A stretch of 64,000 bases of DNA from Echinometra lucunter (GCA_029962745.1 CM057151.1:30327344-30391343); one strand, 5' to 3'. Counted from the first letter of the stretch, positions 45,971 through 57,646 are shown. The notes: generated from the sequence alone by a model not told the origin. A program made the numbers and translations.

Positions 45971-46218
45971 AATAAATAAATAAATAAATGAATAAATAAA
46001 TGAATTAAGAAAGAAATGAATAAATACACAAACAAATAAATAAATAATAGATAAATAAAGAAAGAAAGAAATGAATAAATAAACAAATAAATAAATAAAT
46101 AATAGATAAATAAATAAACAAATGAATTCCAAGAAATGAATAAATAAACAAATGAATGAATGAATGAAGGAAGGAAGGAATGAATAGATAAATAAATAAA
46201 TAAATAAATAAATAAATA
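45971..46218 (+). repeat. AAATAAATG microsatellite block
   Basis: Imperfect (AAATG/AATAA/AAAGA)n over ~250 bp. Three long minus-strand frames rich in FIYLFIYLFIHSF are translations of this repeat and not genes. Confidence 0.95.
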
Positions 46219-46750
46219 CATGAAAATGACCATCGCATATTGTCCTTTTCAATGCATGCACAATAGGCCTAACATAAATTGCTCCTAACCTTTCGGTTCT
46301 ATTTTAAGTATGTACAAAGACTCACGTGGAGATAGCACGCGCGTTCACTTTGTAATAGTTTGCGTCAGCAATATGCATTGAAAAATTGAAAAATAGAAAT
46401 AGATATCAGACTGATAAAAAGAAACTGGATGCTTGGCATTCTATATAAGGCATGAATGACCCCAGATAGGACCTGGAGGGAATTAGAGTTTCGAAGCGAC
46501 CCCCCCCCCCCCGAAAAAAGTTTTGATTCAAATTCTATTTGGAATGATGAAATTTGTTCTTACAAAAGAATAATTTAGCAATGCAGGAATTCTATTTCCA
46601 ACCCAGATATTCTCCTGGTATCAGCACCCGCATCACGTGATTATAATTCCGACTAAAGCGTACCTGCATGTTGTTTCTTTGATCAGTCGATCAATGGAGT
46701 GTATAATGGGTGGAAAACAGAGAAGTAGCATTGTTATAGATCATTAAAGA

Positions 46751-46807
46751 AATGTATGTGTGGGTGTGTGTGTGTGTGTGTGTGCGTGTGCGTGTGCGTG
46801 TGTGTGG
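46751..46807 (+). repeat. GT/GC dinucleotide microsatellite followed by G run
   Basis: (GT)n with GCGTGT interruptions, then GGAGG and a run of G. Similar poly-G tracts punctuate the next 2 kb. Confidence 0.95.
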
Positions 46808-46997
46808 AGGGGGGGGGGGGGTCTTGCCAAATTTGCCTACCCCGAGGCACCGGCGTAAATCCACTTTGAGGAGTGGGGGGGGGGGGGAATGATCTACTTT
46901 TTTGACGATTTTTTTTTCTGTCGATCTCACACTTAAGTATAAGCACACACCCTCACTGACTTGCACAGACCCCCTACACACATTTTAATATTAATTT

Positions 46998-47162
46998 TGC
47001 GAGCGAGCGAAGTGAGCGAGCCCAAGATAACCAATTTTCTGGTTTTTAATCGCATTTTCGAACAGAAATTCAAAAATATGACGAGCAAGCGAAGCGAGCG
47101 AGCCAAAAATAACCACTTTTTTTTGGTTTTCAATCACATTTTCAAATAGAAATTCTAAAATA
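46998..47162 (+). repeat. 82-bp tandem repeat with GCGAGCGAAGCGAGCGAGCC box
   Basis: Two units: AGTGAGCGAGCC at 47011 and AGCGAGCGAGCC at 47093, each followed by AAAATAACCA, a T run, GGTTTTYAATCRCATTTTC and AGAAATTC.AAAATATGA. Conservation by eye is high except in the T run. Confidence 0.88.
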
Positions 47163-47478
47163 TGATGGTTTTTCATGACAGATATTCAAAGTTTTTACTA
47201 ACTGATTAATTAAAATATATTTTCTCCCTTAAAAAGTGGGGGGAGGGGGATATTTGTACACGCCATCCCCCCTCTCCAAAAAGTGGGGATATATTCCCCC
47301 CCCCCCCCTCGGGATTTACGCCAATGCCCCGAGGTCTGCACATTTTACCCAAGAAAGGGAACGGCGATATTTCTATTTGGCAGTGAGCTGCAAAAAAAAA
47401 AAAATTGGGGAGATGGGATCTTTTAACCACTGGCAACTGGAACCGGACGGCCCCCGTATCGGGGTCCGCCCACTTGAC

Positions 47479-47526
47479 CGAAGGCCCGCGAGGCCGAAGA
47501 CCCGCGAGACCGAAGGCCCGCGAGAC
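47479..47526 (+). repeat. 16-bp minisatellite CGAAGGCCCGCGAGAC x3
   Basis: Three consecutive 16-mers (47479, 47495, 47511) differing at one or two bases, followed by CGAC and a T run. One and a half units recur in inverted orientation at 48993-49013, at the far end of the foldback. Confidence 0.92.
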
Positions 47527-49013
47527 CGACTTTTTTTTTTTTTTTTTTTGTATCTTATTTTCCTTCATCAGGTGCCGTGGTCGAGTGGTTTAAGGCGCCT
47601 TGTTGCAGCGGCGCAACAGGTGCCTGCTATCAGAGGGGGAGGGGGGGCAGAACCAAATATTTCCCGGTAACTCCGTCTAGAATTAGTGGCGTAGCTAGGA
47701 TTTCAGTTTAGGGGGCGGTAGTGAGCACGGGAAGCGCGCTCCCAAGGGGGGTGCAGGGAGGAGGAGTGTCCCCCACGAGAAGCGCGGAAGCTCCGACGTT
47801 CCTTTGAATCGTTCCTTTTCTGCTCCCGCTCATCTTAATACGTCCTCTGCCTGTTATCAGGGGGGGGGGGGGGCAGAGCCAAAAATGTCCCCGTAACTTA
47901 GTCCAGAATCAGTGGCTTTGCTAGGATTTCATTGTAGGGGGCGGTAGTGAGCACGCAAAACACTTACGAAACACTTAATACTGAGCGCGCGAAAGGCGCT
48001 CCCTATATGGGGAGTTTTCTCCCTCCCCGTGAAGCACGGAAGCTCCGATGTTTTCTTCGAATAGTTCCTTGTCTGCTTCTGCTCTTCTTACGTTTTCCCC
48101 CTTTTTTTTCTTTCTTTCTTTTTTTTTGTTGGCGTTTTTTGGGGGGCGCGACTGCCCCCGCCTCCTTTGCTACGAGGGTGTAATCAATTAATAAATATAG
48201 ATGTTCATTTATTTATTCATCATTCATGCGTCCATTCATTCCTTTATTCATTCAGCTATTCATTAATATTGATTCCTTTTTTAATATCAATTTTCTGAGA
48301 TAAAATTTCAACTTCTGCCGGAGTATTAACTTATTAGAATTGGAATAGTTTGCAAAAATGCTTTTTATGATACTACGAAATCGGACACCCCATCCCGTCT
48401 CTCACTTCATCGTCTAACGAAATCATGCCAAAGTCTCTGAAGAAATCTACACAACCGTGGTGAAACCAAAAAATGTTACAACAATAATTAGAACATAATT
48501 CTTAATGAACTGATGAACCAAAATACTGTGGTGCCGCATACGAGGGTTCAGTGTTGCAAATATCAAGCTTTTCTTCTTTTAAAGAAATATTCTAACCCTA
48601 TTTTGCATATAAACGCACACAATCATCCCACCCACTGATAGACACAGGTTCTGCCCCCCCCCCCCCGATAACAGGCAGAGAACGTAAGAAGAGCAGGAGC
48701 AGACAAGGAACGATTCAAAGGAACGTCGGAGCTTCCGCGCTTCTCGCGGGGGACACTCCCCCCCCTCCCTGCACCCCCCCCCCCCTTGGGAGCGCGCCTC
48801 CCGTGCTCACTACCGCCCCCTAAACTGAAATCCTAGCTACGCCACTAATTCTAGACGGAGTTACCGGGAAATATTTGGCTCTGCCCCCTCCCCCTCTGAT
48901 AACAGGCACCTGTTACGCCGCTGCAACAAGGCGCCTTAAACCACTCGACCGCGGCACCTGATGAAGGAAAATAGGATACAAAAAAAAAAAAAGTCGGTCT
49001 CGCGGGTCTTCGG
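47510..49013. repeat. 1.5-kb foldback: ~365-bp arms, 772-bp loop, tRNA-like box in each arm
   Basis: The left arm 47510-47877 and right arm 48650-49013 are inverted copies: CGAGACCGAC-T run, CATCAGGTGCCGTGGTCGAG, GGTTTAAGGCGCCTTGTTGC, CGGTAACTCCGTCTAGAATT, GGAAGCTCCGACGTTCCTTT, CCTGTTATC-G run. TGGTCGAGTGG (47579-47589) resembles a tRNA A box, but no B box was seen. The loop starts with a diverged direct copy of the arm's inner part (GTAACTTAGTCCAGAATCAG ... GGAAGCTCCGATG), so three copies of a ~230-bp unit exist, two direct and one inverted. It is non-coding. Confidence 0.88.
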
Positions 49014-49295
49014 TGTAGTGGGCTGTCACCCCTGTATCAAGTCTACGGGAATACATGGTTTAACTGGTAGTAGTTTTGGGTAGTAGTGTCCCATCCCCGT
49101 GCACAGCCTTCTATGGCGACGTCTCCTGGGCCGGGAAGTCGGAGTACCATGAGGTATAATTGGAAAGATTAATGATTTAATACAACAGTCAGAGATATCA
49201 CAGTAGTCAAAAGACGCCGCACATTTGAAGGAATAACCAGGAATGGCATAGCTTTTGATCAACAGCTTTTTTTATTATTATGTGAACGACACTAA

Positions 49296-49397
49296 AATTC
49301 AATTCAATTCAATTCAATTCAATTCATTTCAATTCAATTCAATTCAATTCATTTCAATTCAATTCAATTCAATTCAATTCAATTCAATTCGATTCAA
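49296..49397 (+). repeat. AATTC pentanucleotide microsatellite
   Basis: About 20 units of AATTC with two internal ATTTC variants at regular positions, which suggests a duplicated higher-order block. It ends in GATTCAATTATCC. Confidence 0.96.
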
Positions 49398-49464
49398 TTA
49401 TCCCGATTCTTGCACAAGGGATTTTAGTATTTGATTTGGAGCAGTCCATTGACGCGCGTGCATT

Positions 49465-50043
49465 AATGGGGAAGTCCACCCTGAAATCATTTGAATAAAC
49501 AGGGTAAAGTTAATCATTCAAGCAAAACAGTGATAATTTCATCGAAATCGGATGACATATAACAAAGTTACTGCATTTTGAAGTTTTGCATTGCTCCGTG
49601 AAACAGTGATGCATAAGATAATGCTGTATGCAAATTAGTGAGCCGATGGCGTCATAAGCTCACTTTTCTTATGCATTTATGAAATTACGAATATTTCAAT
49701 TTTCTGCTCCAAGAATGTCATGAAATGTGTAAGATCATCATCACTATAACTTATTTTGATATTTGGGAGAGATTCTTCATACATATCTATGAGAAAAATG
49801 AAATATTTTAGATTTCATTTAATAAAATACAAAAGAAAAGGTGAGCTTATGACGTCATCAGCCCACTTGTTTGCATACGCCCATGTTATGCATATCACAG
49901 TTTCACGAAATAATGCAAAACTTCAAATTGCCTTAACTTGATATTTTCCAGACGATTTTGATGAAGTTTTACCGTTTTGCTTGTTTAAGTTTACTCTATT
50001 GATTCATCTCAACTTATATGCTGGAAGAGCTTGGCCTTTAATA
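49465..50043. mobile_element. ~580-bp palindromic MITE (GGGAAGTCCACCCTGA end)
   Basis: The left side (GAAGTCCACCCTG, AAGCAAAACAGTGATAATTT, CATCGAAATCGG, GCATTTTGAAGTTTTGCATT) is mirrored on the right (AATGCAAAACTTCAAATTGC, GACGATTTTGATGAAGTTTT, ACCGTTTTGCTTG). The centre is near 49754. TGGCGTCATAAGCTCAC and GTGAGCTTATGACGTCATC are paired CRE-like words in the arms. Confidence 0.82.
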
Positions 50044-51949
50044 AAACATGCACTATTTGTTATTAGTACCGTCACAGCGAGTACACTATCATTTATTAGA
50101 GCGAGTAAATGAAATATAAAGATCATGGTCACTTATCATGTGACAATTAACTCAAATAACAGCACAATTGTATCTGAGGACAAGTTAGTTCAACAACAAC
50201 AACAACAATGCTTTCTCTGCCTGCTGTATATTGAAATGTGTATTTCCGTGCTAACAATCAGTTATACCCGACGTGATTTACTATTCAGACACGTCTGTTT
50301 TATTGACCAAACTCATAAGCGCGGAATTTCATATTAGATATGAAAACAGACTCCTACGGTAGGCCTGTATAAGTATATAGTCACTTTTTTCCCTGTTTGC
50401 AAATAATTGATTTCAAAGAGCAAGTTTCCGGTCGGGCAGACAAAATACGAGCCCGAGTTTTGCGGGTATTTTGATCTAGCCTAGCAGATTTGTTCGCAAA
50501 TTCTTTGTGATCCATCGAACCGTGTAAATATTTGCATCTAGTAAAAACACTCTCCGGTCAATTAGTTGCAGGTATGATTACGCGATGAACGCAACTAATG
50601 AGTGGGGTCATCTTATCGGGGAGGGGGGGGGGGGGTGATTCCATTAAACAGTTATTGGTGATTGTATAACCTATCTTTTGTATGTTTATAATTATGATAA
50701 GTGCAATAGATATTTACCATTGATGAATCTACTCTAGACTGTTTATAGTGAATTCGCAGATATTTGTTTATGCATCCATGCTACTAGTTCTGCTAGCATC
50801 CATGGTTTATGTTTAGGTCCGAATTCAATTCATTTTTTTTTTTTTATTGTTTTGCCTAGAGAAAGAAAGAAAGAAAAACCAATCCACTAAATTAATATAT
50901 TATCGAATGTCAGTGAAAATTGTATTGATGAAACTGAAGTCCATCCTTTTTTTAGTAATACTAATAATAATGATAATGATAATAATAATAATAATGATAA
51001 TGATACAACTTTCATATTACCTTTGTGATTATGATTGTCTGAATATTGCATTATTGTTTTTATCACGTGCTTTGTAACCACTGTAATTCAGTTTTTGGAC
51101 TGCGTATATCGATATCCTTCAGTAAAATCCTTCAGACAATAAAATCCTTCACTCAATCAGTCTATAACTTTTGACAGCTTATTAACAAATTACTATTTAT
51201 TTACACGTTTTCATGTACTCGGATAATATACAAATACCTCAATGAGACACCCCCCAACTCAATGAGTCGGGGGGGGGGTGACCCCAGCTAGCGCCTTAAC
51301 ATTTAACTTCGCCATTGCGCAATTTTCACAGCCGATTCATTGTCTCAAGGCGAATCATGAGGCGAAACCATTGGTCTCGACCCCTCGACCAAATGTAATC
51401 AAAAGTTATCTCCTCTGAACTAGTCTCGGTATTCAAGGTCAATAAACAAACGATGTGCATGCAATCCCTATAATAATAATTTTTAATTTCCACAAAAATT
51501 GAAACCATCTTTATCTCAACAATACATTTTTGAAAAGACGAGTCAATCATGTTGCCATTTGGAAGTTACGTCAGTCGATGGCTTCCATTTGCGTATCCAT
51601 AATCAATGTATGGAATGGTGCCAAAAGCAAGCTTGTAATATATCCGAGGACTTGGCATCCTTGTGTTTGGTATAGGCCCCTCTAGAGTTCTAGAAATATA
51701 TTGGTGGGATGGGGGAGGAGGGGGGGGGGGGTACGTTTGCTTGTATGTTGGATACGCCTTTAATTTCTGGGTGAACAAACTTTCTTATCACGTCTGGTCA
51801 CCATCTCTTTTATCTGCATATACCTCCAAATCACCGTCTTCTTTGTACGGACACTAATTCCATCCATTGGATGGATTTAGTGTCTTTTTGGCAAAAGCTC
51901 CATCCCTTCACTGCTCTTCATCTCTGCTTTCCTTGCCTATCTCATTCCT

Positions 51950-52130
51950 TTTGTGATTATCATCATCCATCCTCATTCCTTCCCTCACTCCCTCCCTTTC
52001 TTCCTCCCTTCCCATTCCACCCACTCATTACCTCTCTATATATTTTAATTTCTCCCTTTCTCTCTCCCTCCCATCTTCTCTCTTCCTCTCTTTTTTTTCT
52101 CTCTCTCTCTCTCAATTTCCCTCTTTCTCT
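51950..52130 (+). repeat. Polypyrimidine tract
   Basis: ~180 bp almost entirely of C and T (CTCCCTCC, TTCTTCC, CTCTCTCT) on the + strand, ending before TGTAAAC. It may form a triplex-prone region. The Ser/Pro/Leu-rich open frame across it is low complexity. Confidence 0.9.
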
Positions 52131-53130
52131 GTAAACTATGTCTCTTGTCTATCTAGGGATTGTGTCCTTTGCTCATTTAACAATACTTAAGATGTAGTGA
52201 TCACAGGATCAAAATTTAAGTCAATCAAATGGAGGAGGCTAAAATGAGACATCTAATAAAATCTCAACTTATTCATATGGCTGTAGTAACTAATGAAATT
52301 GGTAGTTCACTAAATTTTTGCAACACATAAGCTCATAGCAGCAGCAATCGTGTCAAAATGTAAAATTATTATCAACATGGATAATTATGATTTAATTTTC
52401 ACATAATATAAATTATTCACTGACACCAGCCTCACATAGATCAGGCTCAATGTGTCCACTTATGTATAATTTACATCAGCTGACCGGACAATAAATTCTA
52501 AAGCATAACTCAAGTGACAGGGAAGCATATTGTTGAACAATTATCTTGGTTTCAAAATACTGCATTTGTTTTGTACCTGCACTACCTTGTTACAAGTTTA
52601 TGAGTGTGACTTTCTTTTAAGGACCTTGACTATCAATTAATCACAATAACTTTCCAATGTTTTGGAAGTTCTTATGAAATCAAAGCACTGTTGTAGTGCT
52701 GAACATGCAGTGACTTTTAATAAAAAAATCTCTAATGATACAGTAATGTATTGAATAGATTCACACAGTTTACCAACAGAGTTTACCAATATCATATGCA
52801 TGTTGTACATCATACATGCAGATGTCTAGAGATAAATCAATATATATTGCTGGCACTAGGCACATTTCATAGTCTTTAAATGTTACAAAATAACATATTT
52901 CAAATATATATTCAATAATGTCTGTTGACAAGTTCATTTTGGGCACAAAAACAAAAACAAAAATAAAAACATACAAACAAAACAACAAACATTGTATGTC
53001 TGGAATTCCCATGCTGGCATTCTAGATCAAAAATACATGTATAAGCACCAAAACATTATCAAAAAAAAAAAAAAATGGTTATAATACTCAGGTATGTATA
53101 CTTTATAATGCATTGAATTTTATTCCTGTG

Positions 53131-53293
53131 CAGGGCCCCGCTGCATACAACTTACCATTGATGATAACTTTGTCATCAATGGTAACTTCCATGGAAACCT
53201 CGATTTTGATTGGCTGTTGAGCAATGTTACCATGGTAGTTACCACTGATGACAGAGTTGCCATTAATGGTAAGTTTTATGCAACGGGGCCCTG
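53131..53293. mobile_element. 163-bp palindromic MITE (CAGGGCCCCG...CGGGGCCCTG)
   Basis: The ends CAGGGCCCCGCTGCATAC and TATGCAACGGGGCCCTG are inverted. The interior pairs TTACCATTGATGATAACTT with ATGACAGAGTTGCCATTAAT, and GTTACCATGG is a further palindrome. No clear target duplication was found by eye. Confidence 0.85.
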
Positions 53294-53339
53294 GCAGAAC
53301 TTGATTAAGAAGGATTCTTTATTTGAATGTCTCATGATT

Positions 53340-53584
53340 TTAACCTGTTAAACACTATTAAGCCCATGATAACTTGGGTTGGAGTCTATGGAAAATGCAT
53401 GTTATACTGAAATCAAATTGTGCTCAGTGGGTTAAGAATGATTTTATATGTCTTGTATACAAAATATTGCTCGTGTGTGATTGGTCTCCTTTAGCCCAAT
53501 GTATACCATCTGATTTTGGTAAAATACACATTTTCAATAGACTCCAGGCTGGAGTTATCATGAGCTGAGTACCCAACGGGTTAA
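53340..53584. mobile_element. ~240-bp piggyBac-like MITE flanked by TTAA
   Basis: It is bounded by TTAA at 53340 and 53581, with ends CCTGTTAAACAC / GTACCCAACGGG. Arms pair through AACTTGGGTTGGAGTCTATG, GAAAATGCATG and CATTTTCAATAGACTCCAGG. Fragments of the family are at 8615-8690 and 16797-16892. It is non-coding. Confidence 0.75.
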
Positions 53585-54542
53585 AGATACTACAGTAGTT
53601 AATGCAAATACGAGATTCAACAGTAGAGGGCGATATTTCCCACACACGGCGTAGACAAGGGCACTTCTGGTAACCATACAAATATAATGGGTAGAGTCTT
53701 AACAAGTCCCATAACAATCATAGTTTTTTGAACCTAGAAAATGCAAGCAACAAATTCTAATGCTACCTGCATAGATCTAATAAAATGATCAGGAGAGCTT
53801 ATGAAACCTGAACAATATTTTCGTCAAATGAGGGATTTGATAACCTGGCTGTACATTTTCTTGGGAAGCCGGAAGAAATCTTGCCACATCGTTGGTACTG
53901 GATTTGTATCTGCTCATGTGCTGGCCTGCGCAGTATGCGGGAAATGTCGCCCTCTACTGCTGAATCTCGTATTTGCGATAGGAACTGAGTATGCTCAGAG
54001 AATCCAATGCAAATACTTCATGATGACTAAAATAATAAATCTGACACGTTCCTGACTGATTACTATCATTTTAACATTGTCTTGCCCGTAACTGATACTC
54101 ATATATTTGAATGATACTCATATCACTGAAACTGAAACTTCAATCTCCTAACTAACCACATCAGCAAGAGTCAGCCAAAACCATATAAATCGATTTCTCT
54201 CAACATGTGGTTACATTAATGAAACTAATACACAACATTTAACCTGTTTTTTACGACCAGTTGGCCATAAAAACTACCACAGGTGACTGTAATACAATCA
54301 AACTTTCTCTCTGAAAAAGGAGAAACCTGGATAGCTCTACCAACTGCCAGCCCGCAAAAGCTGTTTAGAATCTATTATATTCCACATACTACTTGCTGTA
54401 GGAATGGTCAAAAGTTAATTATGTGATAAAGCGTAGTTTTGCCTATCAATCACCTAGAGAAGAGAAGTTTGTTGCACTCGATGGTGATAGTTACTATCAC
54501 CATTAAGTTCAACGAATTTAAGGGGTGATTGAGCGTGGTGTC

Positions 54543-54728
54543 ATAATATACAAATATACTTTGCCTTGAGAGTTTCTGGTTAAAACTATGGGCAAGAAGT
54601 GACTCCGAAATAGTACTATTCACTGAGGGGCACAGCCCCAAAGTGAATGGTACTATTCGAGGCACCGAGGCCCATAGTTTTAACCAGAAACTCGAAATTA
54701 TGGCAGAGTATAGCTGTTTTATATTTTG
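54543..54728. repeat. Long hairpin palindrome E
   Basis: The left arm (AATATACAAATATACTTTGC, GAGTTTCTGGTTAAAACTAT, TAGTACTATTCACT) pairs with the right arm (AGTGAATGGTACTATTC, ATAGTTTTAACCAGAAACTC, GCAGAGTATAGC). The GGGGCACAGCCCC centre at about 54628-54640 resembles that of palindrome A. TATATTTTGGATC (54721) is answered by GATCCAAAATATA (55227), so a larger ~700-bp element with TGACGTCATTTC words is possible. A separate TGGTGATAGTTACTATCACCA palindrome lies at 54482. Confidence 0.8.
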
Positions 54729-55261
54729 GATCAAGATTTATATGTATTTTGACATGTATTTTATTTTCTTATTTTATATTTTTCTTGATTGATACACGGC
54801 CCCGTTGTAAATCAGCCAAGTAGGTGAAGTGGGATTTTAACTTGTTTAAATTAAATCAGTCCAATGACACCAAATCAATATTCTTTTTTTCATGTTTATG
54901 TCTTACTGAATGCTTTATGGCACTAAACGTTGTACAGATAAACTGCAAAGTGATCGGAAATTGAGAAACGCAGTAGCCGTGACACTGCGAGAGTTACCCA
55001 TGGTGCGCACTCTAGCTCTCGTATGCCCCACTGAATTTTCATTTCGCGCATAGATTTTGCGTACTGCGACGTCATTTCACAAATAGTATATACTATTTGG
55101 AAAATGTCGTCATAAGAGTGACGTCATTTCCCAAATAGTAAACCTTCATGCCAACATTCTGAAATAGCTGAAAATACCAATGATCACGCGAAGGTCTTTA
55201 AGCCAATCACGAAAGGATAAATTTCTGATCCAAAATATAATAGCGTTTAGACACTTCTCAG

Positions 55262-55309
55262 AGAGATGTATTAGGCACTATATAAATGCAGAATATTATT
55301 ACTATTACT
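55262..55309 (+). repeat. SINE/LINE 3'-tail fragment
   Basis: TTAGGCACTATATAAATGCA followed by GAATATTATTACTATTAC resembles the GCGCTATATA...(ATT) tails of the SINE at 8785 and the LINE ends at 59-62 kb. Confidence 0.55.
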
Positions 55310-55589
55310 CGATATGTTTCTTTTGTGATGTCACAATGAGCTTGCACAGTATACGCGTACTTAGTATTCAATTGTTGAGCTGAGGCAGAGCAAGTCTCAC
55401 ACGCAGTACACTGATACAAGATACACGCTACAGGCATTGCATGTAGTCAAAACTTCTTTTCCTGTTTTTAAAGCTTGATCTTGTAAGCCATAATACTTTC
55501 TCACAGAGAGGTAAATTCAATATCATTTTCTTTCTACACAGTTTAATGGTTTCAGATGTGTAATATAAAGCAAATGATCTTCTTTTGGT

Positions 55590-55713
55590 TTCAGGCAATG
55601 AGACATACTATTACTTTCTCTGCGATCTGAATGATTACGCTATCTTTCTACAGCTTCGCTTTGGAAAGATAGCTACATCCAGATTGCCTCGAAAGTGATA
55701 GTTTGTCCCATCA
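55590..55713. repeat. Long hairpin palindrome F
   Basis: The left arm (AGGCAATGAGACATACTATT, ACTTTC, GCTATCTTTC) pairs with the right arm (GAAAGATAGC, TCCAGATTGCCTCGAAAGTG, ATAGTTTGTCCCATCACC). The loop is TACAGCTTCGCTTTG at about 55652. It has the same layout as palindromes A-E. Confidence 0.75.
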
Positions 55714-56422
55714 CCTTCACCAACTGTGATTATTTGCTTACTACACAGCAGATATGTGTGTATTAAAAACATCCTGCCACTACCTATACTTTTATACTAC
55801 CCTTGTCAATGCTCTGCAGATAATCCTCAACTGAAATCAGTGTTAGCTCAGTTTTAGCCTACCATTATAGTTAGCACAGCTATTAGCAGCCCTCACAAAG
55901 AAAGCAAGGGTGATTTAAGCAGCTTTCAACAATAGCACCATGGGACATGATCATTAAGGCCAAAGCATCCTGCTTTTTATTGCATGCGAAATATACACTC
56001 TGAAGGTATCAAAAGCCTATTATCTTCAAAGCTTCATTTAACCCTATCATGCAAGATGCTTGCCTTCATTGGGAGGAGAAGTCTAAATTGATATTTGTCA
56101 ATGGATCCAGGTTTGGGGACTCAATGTACAATGTATCAAGAACCCACAAAGAAGCTGTCATTATAGAACTTTTTAAAAGGGATCCAGTAAGGTGTTTTAT
56201 CTTTATGTTGTTGTGCGAAAGAACGCATCCAGAATGCAAAATATAAAAATGACAACATGAAGATTGTATACAAATTTACAAGGCCTACATGATATCTGTG
56301 TAATTATCAGTCATTGTTTGAAAAATATGATTTTCAATAATTTTCCATTATGCATTCTGGATGCATTCTTTCGCACAAAGACATAAAGATAAGACACTTA
56401 ACTTTGTAGAGGCTTGATTTAA

Positions 56423-56830
56423 CCCATTTGTGACAGGAATTATTTAAAGCCTAATTTGATCAGCTTTTATTCTTCAAATTGGCAACACCAACATTTTTAT
56501 TTTATTGCTACACTTTTCTTATAAAACGTCATGTATTTGAAATGAATATAAATTGACAGAAATTATGATTAGAAGTCAAAAAGTTGCCAATTTGCAGGGG
56601 AAAACGGTGATTCTAAACTTTCTATCACATTGCCAATTTAAGGATTTTAATGCTTATTTTCCTTTTAAAAAATTTCAGCATCAAACACTGAATATTAACG
56701 CAACCAAAATGGGTACAGTTTGTGTAGAATTTTTTGCTCTTTCTGCTCATGTATTTGGTATGATTTTTAGGGCTCTGCATCAAAAGTTATTAGGCCAAAC
56801 CACAAAATGTGGACCTCTGTCATGAATGGG
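56423..56830 (-). mobile_element. 408-bp piggyBac-like MITE, copy 2 (intact TTAA on both sides)
   Basis: TTAA at 56419-56422 and 56831-56834 flank CCCATTTGTGACAG ... CTGTCATGAATGGG. Internal blocks (CCTAATTTGATCAGC, TTGGCAACACCAACA, CCAATTTGCAGGGGAAAAC, AAATGTGGACCTCTGTC) are the reverse complement of 17681-18089. A 90-codon open frame inside is not conserved in the other copies. Confidence 0.9.
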
Positions 56831-57646
56831 TTAATAAACTGTTGAATTTCAATGTCTGTGTTGTCTAGAGATGTTTCGAAGGATAATTATATAAACAGCC
56901 AGGAATATAAAGATTTTGAAATGTTCGATGTTATTCTCAAGATTTTCCGTCACTGAATACCGACACTTTTCTAAACCGTCCTGGTATACTTTTGAATAAC
57001 ACCGAAGTCTATGAGTAAAAGTTGGTCTGGCATCTCCGGTCACTTGTATATTTTTTATTTTTGTGAAGCACATGATGATGCTTTTGAAGTGCATTTTCCA
57101 GGGCTTTATTTCTACACAGTATTACATACTCTGATAGCATGTAGGGCCCTGCAGCTCAGATTATAAAAGTTACTAAACGGTTTTGAAGCAGTATTTTCTT
57201 TCCAGTGAAACCAATAGTCTATACAGAACAGAGAAAAATACAATCACCTGACATCGAAACAATGCTTGTTATCAACCCCCTTTCCATATACGACCTTCCC
57301 TTCAGTCATAAGTTATGAAGTCACTAGGACGAACCAATGCCACTGTATGTACCTGGGATATGCTTCTGTGGCATTCGGGTTGGCTAAACCACCATCCTAG
57401 GAACCATAAATTCATATTTTCAGGTATATTGAACATTTTACAGGACATATACAGAACAACTATTGATGTTCATCACTGAGTATTGTGTGACCTTCCTTTT
57501 CGCAACTAAATGCCCTTGCATTCATTAACTAAACGTCTTCCTGTCATGCCATATGTTGTGGTACTGATTAATGCATGGAAATTCATCTTTGCACATGCTG
57601 TACTTGTATCTGAACATTGCATGGACAAAACATGCCCTTGCACCCA

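Noticed and set aside
45832..46261. Three long minus-strand frames rich in F, I, Y, L that look like membrane proteins
   Set aside because: They are translations of the AAATAAATG microsatellite.
47573..47600. A tRNA-Ser or tRNA-Leu gene
   Set aside because: Only an A-box-like 5' half is present; no anticodon stem, T loop or B box follows, and the same sequence recurs inverted at 48930-48957.
47206..47670. 120- and 144-codon frames on opposite strands
   Set aside because: They span poly-G/poly-C runs, the 16-bp minisatellite and the foldback arm; codon content follows the repeats.
49296..49397. CRISPR-like or telomere-like array
   Set aside because: It is a plain AATTC microsatellite without spacers. 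The TAACC-like patch near 59790-59850 is likewise too short and irregular to be telomeric.
56553..56825. 90-codon frame
   Set aside because: It lies inside a piggyBac-like MITE; the frame is interrupted in the other copies.
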